Shown here: piece after piece, positions 13,990 to 18,924 of the stretch
How positions within the stretch are numbered: the first letter of the stretch is position 1
How the letters are laid out: each line of letters opens with the position of its first letter
Assembly: GCA_023438245.1 (NCBI GenBank)
Contig: JAEXRD010000106.1
Span: forward strand, 1-18,924
Direction: 5' to 3'
From: Pseudomonadota bacterium
GTDB lineage: Bacteria; Desulfobacterota; Desulfovibrionia; Desulfovibrionales; Desulfovibrionaceae
Length of the DNA stretch: 18,924 nt
Notes under the pieces: generated by a model
The model's input: only the letters and a program-made list of their open reading frames with translations
Told to the model about the DNA's origin: nothing
Databases searched by the model: none
Position numbers and translations under genes: made by a program

Positions 13990-14802
13990 ATGCGGCCCAT
14001 AGCCCTGCTTTCCGACTTCGGCCTGGCCGACCCCTACGTGGGCCAGCTCAAGGCCGCGCTGGTGCGCATGGCGCCCCTGGCCCGGCTTTTGGACATCAGC
14101 CACCAGGTGGAGCCCTTCAACGCCGCGCAGGCGGCCTTTTTCCTGGCGGCCAGCGCGCCCCACTTCCCGTCGGACGCCGTGTTCGTGGCCGTGGTGGACC
14201 CCGGCGTGGGCACCGGCAGGCGCGTGCTGGGCGCGCAGGCGGGCGGCCAGAGCTTCATCACCCCGGACGCCGGGCTGCTGGGCCTGCTCCTGCGCAACCC
14301 CGGCCTGCCCCCGGTCCGGTTCCATGACCTTTCCGCCGAGGCCGCCAAGTACTCGGCCTCCTCCACCTTCCACGGGCGCGACATCATGGCCCCGCTGGCC
14401 GCGCAGCTCGCCTCCGGCACATTGCTGGAGGAGTTGGGGCCGGAGCTGCCGCAGGGCGACATCGTGACCCTGCCCTGGGCCGCGCCCCAGGCCGAGGAGG
14501 GCGACCTGCGCGCCCATGTGCTGCACGTGGACCGCTTCGGCAACTGCGTGCTCTCGCTGCGCGCGGGCGACCACATCCCCGGCGAGGTCACCGGCCTGCT
14601 GCTGGGGCCGGACGAGCGCCGCAGGCTCAGGCTGGTGCGCACCTACGCCGACCTGGCCCCCGGCGAGGCCGGGATGCTGGTGGGCAGCCAGGGCTTCTAC
14701 GAACTGGCCGCCAACATGGGCTCGGCCGCGCGCCTGCTGACCCTGCGCGGGGGCGACGCGGTGCGCATTCTTCTGGGCGACCGGCCAGGCGCCAAGGGCT
14801 AG
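13990..14802 (+). CDS. SAM hydrolase (DUF62, S-adenosyl-L-methionine hydroxide adenosyltransferase)
   Basis: This family splits S-adenosylmethionine with water to adenosine and methionine, and is related to fluorinase and chlorinase. The 270 residues begin with IALLSDFGLADPYVGQLKAAL. The D-R-H catalytic set is present: D70 and R77 in VDPGVGTGRR, and H128 in STFHGRDIMAP. The D-to-R spacing of seven equals that I recall in the Pyrococcus enzyme. Halide-using relatives have a loop insertion that I do not see here, so hydrolysis is more likely. The C-terminal beta-barrel carries VDRFGNCVLSL. AAGGAAGG lies upstream inside the end of the YitT gene. cobS starts 6 nt after its stop. Confidence 0.93.
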   Translation: MRPIALLSDFGLADPYVGQLKAALVRMAPLARLLDISHQVEPFNAAQAAFFLAASAPHFPSDAVFVAVVDPGVGTGRRVLGAQAGGQSFITPDAGLLGLLLRNPGLPPVRFHDLSAEAAKYSASSTFHGRDIMAPLAAQLASGTLLEELGPELPQGDIVTLPWAAPQAEEGDLRAHVLHVDRFGNCVLSLRAGDHIPGEVTGLLLGPDERRRLRLVRTYADLAPGEAGMLVGSQGFYELAANMGSAARLLTLRGGDAVRILLGDRPGAKG

Positions 14803-14808
14803 TCCGGC

Positions 14809-15624
14809 ATGGACCCCCAGGCCGCCGACGCCTGCGCCCCCGCCGCCGTCGCCGTGAAGACCGGCCCGCTGGGCCGTTTTCTGGCCACGCTGGGCTTTCT
14901 GACCCGGCTGGCCCCGGCGCGCGTGCTGCCCGAGGCGGACATGCGCCGGGCCATGTTCCACCTGCCCCTGTGCGGGCTGGCCCTGGGCCTGGCCGTGGGC
15001 GCGCCGCTCTGCGCGCTGCACTGGCTGGGCCTGCTGCAGGGCAAGGCCCTGGCCACCGCGTTCCTGGCCACGCTGGGCTACGCCTGGCTCACGCGCGGGC
15101 TGCACCTGGACGGGCTCTCGGACATCTGCGACGGCGCGGCCAGCCACGTGCAGCCGGAGCGCTTCTGGACCATCCTCAAGGACAGCCGCGCCGGGGCCTT
15201 CGGGGCCGCGGCCATGGCCCTGTTCCTCATCGGCCAGGTGGCCCTGCTGGCCGAGGCCCTGCGCGGGGCCGACGTCCTGCGCCTGGCCCTCGTGCTGGCC
15301 TGGGTGCCGCTGTTCGGGCGCGGCTGCGGGGTGCTCTTCGGCTACGCCCACCGCACGCTGACCCGGCCCGGCCTGGGCGGGCTGTTCCTGTCCGGGGCCA
15401 CGGTTCCGGCCCTGTTGTGGGCCGCCGCGCTGGCCCTGGCCCTGGGCCTGGCGCTGGACCCGCTGGCCTCGGCGCTGGCCGCGGGCTGGGCCGCGCTTTT
15501 CCTGCTGCCCCTCTCCCGGCTGGGGAGGCGCGTGGGCGGCGTCAACGGCGATTTCCTGGGCGCGGCCATCCTGCTGGGCGAGACCGCAGCCGCCCTCGCC
15601 CTGGCCCTGGCCCGCAATCCCTGA
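14809..15624 (+). CDS. cobS: Adenosylcobinamide-GDP ribazoletransferase CobS (cobalamin synthase)
   Basis: An inner-membrane enzyme that joins adenosylcobinamide-GDP to alpha-ribazole, the last assembly step of the cobalamin lower loop. It has 271 residues with an N-terminal cytoplasmic stretch. Signature segments are GFLTRL near the start, TRGLHLDGLSDICDGAASH (the acidic metal-binding motif), ILKDSRAGAFG, and GRRVGGVNGDFLGA near the C-terminus. Several hydrophobic segments separate these. AAGGG 10 nt before the ATG lies in the SAM hydrolase gene. No other cobalamin genes (cobT, cobU, cobC) are adjacent, so the pathway is scattered. No B12 riboswitch precedes the operon that I can see. Confidence 0.96.
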   Translation: MDPQAADACAPAAVAVKTGPLGRFLATLGFLTRLAPARVLPEADMRRAMFHLPLCGLALGLAVGAPLCALHWLGLLQGKALATAFLATLGYAWLTRGLHLDGLSDICDGAASHVQPERFWTILKDSRAGAFGAAAMALFLIGQVALLAEALRGADVLRLALVLAWVPLFGRGCGVLFGYAHRTLTRPGLGGLFLSGATVPALLWAAALALALGLALDPLASALAAGWAALFLLPLSRLGRRVGGVNGDFLGAAILLGETAAALALALARNP

Positions 15625-15646
15625 TCTTTCCACACGGAGGCCCCCC

Positions 15647-16621
15647 ATGAAGCGACTGTTCCCCCTGCTCCTGCTCGCCACCCTGGCCCTGGCCGGGTGC
15701 ATGCAGCCCAACGTCAGCCTGTTCGGCAATCCCGGCGCGCCCTTCCAGGAGGTGACGCTGGACGGCAAGGGCCAGGACAAGATCCTGCTCGTGCCCATCG
15801 ACGGCCTCATCAGCGAGGCCTCGCGCCAGTCGTTCCTGGCCACCAAGCCCAGCGTGGTGCAGGAGGTGGCCGCCCAGCTCAAGATCGCCAAGCGCGACAA
15901 GGCCATCAAGGCCGTGCTGCTCAAGGTCGACAGCCCCGGCGGCACCGTCACCGCCAGCGACGTCATCCACCACGAGCTGACCGAGTACAAGAAGGCCAGC
16001 GGGGCCAAGGTGGTGGCCGCGCTCATGGGCGTGGCCGCCAGCGGCGGCTACTACGTGGCCCTGCCCGCCGACCGCATCGTGGCCCACCCCACCACCATCA
16101 CCGGCAGCGTGGGCGTCATCTTCGTCATGCCGCGCGTGGCGGGCCTGCTGGACAAGATCGGCGTGGGCGTGGACGTGAGCAAGTCCGGCAGCCTGAAGGA
16201 CATGGGCAGCCCCTTCCGCCCGGCCACGGAGGAGGAGAGGAAGCTCACCGACGCCATGACCGCGGCCCAGGCCGCGCGCTTCCAGGACCTGGTGCGGGCA
16301 AGCCGCAAACTCGCGCCCGAGGCCATGGCGCAGGTGGCCACGGCGCGGGTGTTCACCGCCCAGGAGGCCAAGGACCTGGGGCTGGTCGACTCCGTGGGCT
16401 ACCTGGAGGACGCGGTGAAGGCCGCGCGCGAGCTGGCGGGCCTGCCCGCCGACGCCCGCGTGGTGACCTACCGCCGCAGCCCGCAGTCGCACACCACCTG
16501 GTACGCGCGTTCGGCCGAGGCCCAGGGCGGCCCCGCCGCGCTGGTGAACGTGGACCTGGGTGCGCTGGCCCCGCCCAAGGCAGGCATGTATTTCCTGTGG
16601 GAGCCCGGTTACACGGAGTAA
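15647..16621 (+). CDS. sppA: SppA-type signal peptide peptidase, lipoprotein form
   Basis: A serine protease of family S49 that degrades cleaved signal peptides and membrane-embedded fragments. The 324 residues fit the short single-domain (36K) type. The Ser-Lys dyad is visible: S132 in GVAASGGYYVALPAD and K184 in SKSGSLKDMGSPFR. The spacing of 52 equals that between S147 and K199 in Bacillus subtilis SppA. Instead of the usual N-terminal transmembrane anchor it has a lipoprotein signal, MKRLFPLLLLATLALAGC, with lipidation at C18. The +2 residue is Met, not Asp. GGAGG lies 6 nt before the ATG and the gene follows cobS by 22 nt. Its stop TAA directly abuts the inverted repeat starting at 16622. 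Confidence 0.94.
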   Translation: MKRLFPLLLLATLALAGCMQPNVSLFGNPGAPFQEVTLDGKGQDKILLVPIDGLISEASRQSFLATKPSVVQEVAAQLKIAKRDKAIKAVLLKVDSPGGTVTASDVIHHELTEYKKASGAKVVAALMGVAASGGYYVALPADRIVAHPTTITGSVGVIFVMPRVAGLLDKIGVGVDVSKSGSLKDMGSPFRPATEEERKLTDAMTAAQAARFQDLVRASRKLAPEAMAQVATARVFTAQEAKDLGLVDSVGYLEDAVKAARELAGLPADARVVTYRRSPQSHTTWYARSAEAQGGPAALVNVDLGALAPPKAGMYFLWEPGYTE

Positions 16622-16771
16622 GGGGGACTGTTTCAAAAGGCGCCTTTTGCCCCCTGGACGTCGGCATGATCCGGCTCGGGGGCGGGGCTGTACCGCAACC
16701 GTACTATCCCTGGCCCCAAGCCGAATCCTTCCTCGCCAGGGAACGCAATGCATCCTTTTGCAAACAGCCCC
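16622..16771 (+). other. 150-nt structured non-coding element bounded by an inverted repeat
   Basis: Left arm GGGGGACTGTTTCAAAAGG (16622-16640) and right arm CCTTTTGCAAACAGCCCC (16754-16771) are complementary over 17 bp, with one bulged base on each side. The left arm starts right after the sppA stop, and the right arm ends right before the GGGAG ribosome binding site of the cupin gene. The left arm can instead form a local hairpin, CAAAAGG-CG-CCTTTTG (16634-16649). Inside are two interleaved stems: CGGCTCGGGG (16672-16681) with CCCCAAGCCG (16714-16723), one mismatch; and TCCCTGGC (16707-16714) with GCCAGGGA (16735-16742). It may be a cis-regulatory leader RNA or a small mobile (MITE-like) remnant. 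No target-site duplication is evident. Confidence 0.6.
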
Positions 16772-16782
16772 GGGAGCCAGCG

Positions 16783-17349
16783 ATGAGCGCAGTTGAAGAG
16801 AATCACCCGATCATTACTCCCTTCGACCTGACCGGCGAGGCCCCCGAGGTGGCCCTGCTGGTGCGCGAGCTGGGGCTCATTCCCCTGCCGGAGGAGGGCG
16901 GCCTGTTCGCCGAGACCTACCGCTCCTCCGGGATCATTCCCGGCGGGGCGGTTCCCGGTCGACACGGCACGCCCCGCACATACAGCACCGCCATCTACTA
17001 CCTGGTGACGCCCGGGCGCTTCTCCACCCTGCACCGCGTGGCCAGCACCGAGATCTTCCATTTCTACCGTGGCGATGCGGTGCAGATGCTCCAGCTGCAT
17101 CCGGACGGCAGCGCACGCACGCTCGTCATCGGGCCGGACATCGAGGCCGGGCAGCGGCCCCAGGTGGTCGTTCCGCGCGGGGTGTGGCAGGGCACCAGGC
17201 TTGTGGACGGCGGGCGCTACGCGCTGCTTGGCTGCACCGTGGCGCCCGGCTTCGAGTACGAGGACTACGAGCACGGCGACCGCGCCGCGCTCTCGGCCCG
17301 GTATCCTGATTGGACGGAAGAGATTGCGCGGCTTTCGCCGCAGCCATGA
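16783..17349 (+). CDS. Cupin-superfamily protein, DUF985 (Cupin_5)
   Basis: A 188-residue single-domain cupin of the DUF985/YML079w-like family; the substrate is unknown for the family at large. Diagnostic stretches are FAETYRSSG, TAIYYLVTPGRFSTLHRVASTEIFHFYRGDAVQMLQLHPDG, VVVPRGVWQGTRL and ALLGCTVAPGFEYEDYEHGDRAAL. These form the jelly-roll strands, with His in the LHRV and FHFY positions as candidate metal ligands. I place the start at the ATG at 16783, with GGGAG 6 nt upstream. The frame is open far upstream through sppA, but that part is an off-frame shadow. The structured element 16622-16771 immediately precedes it and could regulate it. The cytochrome gene follows after 22 nt. Confidence 0.92.
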   Translation: MSAVEENHPIITPFDLTGEAPEVALLVRELGLIPLPEEGGLFAETYRSSGIIPGGAVPGRHGTPRTYSTAIYYLVTPGRFSTLHRVASTEIFHFYRGDAVQMLQLHPDGSARTLVIGPDIEAGQRPQVVVPRGVWQGTRLVDGGRYALLGCTVAPGFEYEDYEHGDRAALSARYPDWTEEIARLSPQP

Positions 17350-17371
17350 ACCCCAGCCAAAGGAGCACGCC

Positions 17372-17740
17372 ATGAAGATTTTCCGCACCGCATCCGCCTG
17401 CGCCGCCGCCCTGCTTTTGCTGGGGGCCTGCGCCCAGACCCAGCCCACGCCCGCCCCGGCGCCCGCCAAGCTGTCCATGAAGGAGACCGTGACCGAGGCC
17501 GGCGCGCCCGCCGAGCCGACCTCGGCCAAGGCGCTGTACGCCGCCCAGTGCGCCGGGTGCCACGGCCAGGCCGGGGAGAAGGGCCTGAAGGGCAGGAGCG
17601 CGGAGCAGGTGGCCACGGCCCTCAAGGGCTACAAGGCGGGGACCTACGGCGGGGCCAAGAAGGAGATCATGCAGGCGCGCGCCGCCAAGCTCTCCGACGC
17701 GGACATCGCGGCGCTGGCCGGATTCGTGGCCGGGCTGTAG
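17372..17740 (+). CDS. Lipid-anchored monoheme cytochrome c
   Basis: A small periplasmic electron carrier; 122 residues. The signal ends in a lipobox, LLLLGAC, with lipidation at C20. A flexible Pro/Ala linker (QPTPAPAPAK) follows. A class I cytochrome c domain then has one heme site, CAGCH (60-64), and the likely distal ligand M100 in KEIMQARAAKLSDADIAALAGFVAGL. The size and the C-terminal helix pattern resemble cytochrome c553-like proteins. AGGAG lies 6 nt before the ATG, and the gene follows the cupin gene closely. A terminator-like hairpin follows at 17766. The redox partner is not evident in the window. Confidence 0.92.
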   Translation: MKIFRTASACAAALLLLGACAQTQPTPAPAPAKLSMKETVTEAGAPAEPTSAKALYAAQCAGCHGQAGEKGLKGRSAEQVATALKGYKAGTYGGAKKEIMQARAAKLSDADIAALAGFVAGL

Positions 17741-17765
17741 GCCGGATCGCAAGCTAGAAGTTTCG

Positions 17766-17802
17766 GGCGCGGCTTGCCACGGCAGGCCGCGCCTTGATTC
17801 TT
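17766..17802 (+). terminator. Likely Rho-independent terminator after the cytochrome gene
   Basis: GGCGCGGC (17766-17773) pairs with GCCGCGCC (17786-17793). The 12-nt loop contains a further TGC/GCA pairing. The tail is TTGATTCTT (17794-17802). The T tract is imperfect, and its first six bases also serve as the -35 of the next candidate promoter. Confidence 0.55.
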
Positions 17803-17822
17803 CCCCGCCCCTGCCCTATCCT
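17794..17822 (+). promoter_or_regulatory. Candidate sigma70-type promoter for neuB
   Basis: TTGATT (17794-17799) and TATCCT (17817-17822) have 17-nt spacing and four of six matches each. Transcription would begin about 30 nt before the ATG at 17859. The -35 overlaps the tail of the preceding terminator. Confidence 0.45.
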
Positions 17823-17858
17823 CCGGGCCTTCGCACCCCAGCCCAAAGGAGCCAGCCC

Positions 17859-18911
17859 ATGCCCGAGATCACGCTTGCCGGTCCTAACGTCGAACGCAAA
17901 ATCGGACCCGACCACGCCCCGCTCGTCATCGCCGAGATCGGCATCAACCACGAGGGCGACTACGCCAAGGCCGAGCGCATGGTGCGCGACGCCCACGCCG
18001 TGGGCTGCGAGTGCGTGAAGTTCCAATGCCACGTGGTGGAGGACGAGATGAGCCCGCAGGCCAAAAAGGTCATTCCGGGCAACGCCGACGTGTCCATCTA
18101 CGAGATCATGGAGCGCTGCCAGCTCTCCGAGGCCGACGAGCGCCGCCTGAAGGACCTGGTGGAGTCTCTGGGCATGATCTACCTTTCCACGCCCTTTTCC
18201 CGCGCCGCGGCGGACCGGCTGGAGTCCATGGGCGTGTGCGGCTACAAGATCGGTTCCGGCGAGTGCAACAACTACCCGCTGGTGGACCACATCGCCAGCT
18301 TCGGCAAGCCGGTGATCCTCTCCACAGGCATGAACAGCATGCAGAACATCGCCAAGAGCGTGGACATCCTGCGCGCCCGCAAGGTGCCCTTCGGGCTGAT
18401 GCACACCACCAGCATGTACCCCACCCCGCCGGAAAAGGTGCGCCTGGGGGCCATGGTGCAGCTGGCGCAGGCCTTCCCCGACGCGGTGGTCGGCCTGTCC
18501 GACCACACCATGACCATCTACCCCTGCCTTGGCGCGGTCTCCCTCGGCGCCTCCATGCTGGAGCGCCACTACACGTCCGACAAGTCCTGGCCCGGCCCGG
18601 ACGTTTCCCTTTCCATGGACCCGGAGGAGATGCGCCAGCTCATCGAGGGCAGCCGCCTCATCCACAAGGCCCTGGGCGGCGAGAAGGCCATCCTGCCCGA
18701 AGAACAGGTGACCATCGACTTCGCCTACGCCTCCTGCGTCACCATCGCGCCCGTCAAGGCGGGGGAGGCCTTCACCAAAGCGAACCTGTGGGTGAAACGA
18801 CCCGGCACCGGCGAGATCCTGGCCGAGCACTTCGATTCCCTCCTGGGCCGCACCGCCACGCGCGACATCGGCCCCGATACCCAGCTGACCTGGGAGATGG
18901 TGGCGAAGTAG
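17859..18911 (+). CDS. neuB: NeuB-family sialic-acid-type synthase
   Basis: This family condenses phosphoenolpyruvate with an N-acetylated hexosamine-type sugar to give a nonulosonic acid (sialic, legionaminic or pseudaminic acid) for surface glycans or flagellin. The 350 residues form a TIM barrel: VIAEIGINHEGDYAKAERMV, CVKFQCH, YLSTPFSRAAADRL, YKIGSGECNNYPLV, VILSTGMN, HTTSMYPTPPEKV, GLSDHT, and ERHYTSDKSWPGPDVSLSMDPEEM. A C-terminal SAF (antifreeze-like) domain follows (about 285-345; APVKAGEAFTKANLWVKRPGTG). AAAGGAG lies 7 nt before the ATG. The exact product (NeuB, LegI or PseI type) cannot be fixed from this sequence alone. Further glycan genes probably continue to the right. Confidence 0.93.
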   Translation: MPEITLAGPNVERKIGPDHAPLVIAEIGINHEGDYAKAERMVRDAHAVGCECVKFQCHVVEDEMSPQAKKVIPGNADVSIYEIMERCQLSEADERRLKDLVESLGMIYLSTPFSRAAADRLESMGVCGYKIGSGECNNYPLVDHIASFGKPVILSTGMNSMQNIAKSVDILRARKVPFGLMHTTSMYPTPPEKVRLGAMVQLAQAFPDAVVGLSDHTMTIYPCLGAVSLGASMLERHYTSDKSWPGPDVSLSMDPEEMRQLIEGSRLIHKALGGEKAILPEEQVTIDFAYASCVTIAPVKAGEAFTKANLWVKRPGTGEILAEHFDSLLGRTATRDIGPDTQLTWEMVAK

Positions 18912-18924
18912 GTGAGCGTAGAGC

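Noticed and set aside
14930..15646. Arg/Gly-rich alternative frame within cobS
   Set aside because: It is a frame-shifted reading of cobS, whose own frame carries all family motifs.
16634..16649. CAAAAGGCGCCTTTTG as a simple terminator for sppA
   Set aside because: Loop of about 2-4 nt and a C-rich, not T-rich, tail; it is better seen as part of the larger inverted-repeat element.
18912..18924. GTG immediately after the neuB stop as the start of the next gene
   Set aside because: Only four codons are visible and there is no clear ribosome binding site, so it cannot be supported.

Overview
The window is high-GC (roughly two thirds G+C) bacterial chromosome. Gene content and style suggest a Desulfovibrionaceae-type sulfate reducer (Desulfobacterota). 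The clues are a MucR/Ros-family regulator with the LTKRHL...GLTPDEYREKWGY signature, a small lipid-anchored monoheme cytochrome c, a CobS/SppA neighbourhood, and a GC-rich post-gene hairpin of a kind I associate with Desulfovibrio genomes. This placement is inference. There is no rRNA, tRNA, CRISPR array or transposase gene.

Layout. (1) 1-3713, minus strand: the first 20 codons of an unidentified gene run off the left edge. They follow a glf-pepP-like-era cluster that reads right to left and ends in a terminator near 217-255. The first gene of that cluster is a UDP-galactopyranose mutase of the eukaryotic (Aspergillus-like) type. (2) 3866-6812, plus strand: a phosphate-uptake operon pstS-pstC-pstA. 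It is preceded by four Pho half-sites at exact 11-bp spacing and closed by a bidirectional terminator. pstB and phoU are not here. (3) 6838-7810: a MucR-like regulator on the minus strand whose zinc finger has lost two ligands. It is divergent, across an AT-rich intergenic block, from a small CxxC/CxxC protein. (4) 7821-12348, minus strand: purD-purE-moaA, then a membrane diguanylate cyclase.

(5) 12533-12901: a small protein with a histone-H1-like Lys/Ala/Pro tail and a four-cysteine C-terminal module. (6) 13086-16621, plus strand: a tight run of YitT-family membrane protein, SAM hydrolase (DUF62), cobS and a lipoprotein SppA-type protease. (7) 16622-16771: a 150-nt non-coding segment bounded by a long imperfect inverted repeat that ends immediately before the next ribosome binding site. 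It is the most puzzling non-coding element in the window. (8) 16783-18911: a DUF985 cupin, a lipoprotein cytochrome c, and a NeuB-family sialic-acid-type synthase with its own terminator/promoter junction.

Functional themes. Surface glycan precursors appear at both ends (UDP-galactofuranose and a nonulosonic acid). The rest covers phosphate starvation response, purine and molybdopterin/cobamide cofactor synthesis, c-di-GMP signalling and envelope proteolysis. All full-length genes look intact. The best candidates for something undescribed are the 16622-16771 structured element, the tailed Cys4 protein at 12533, and the ligand-less MucR-like protein at 6838.
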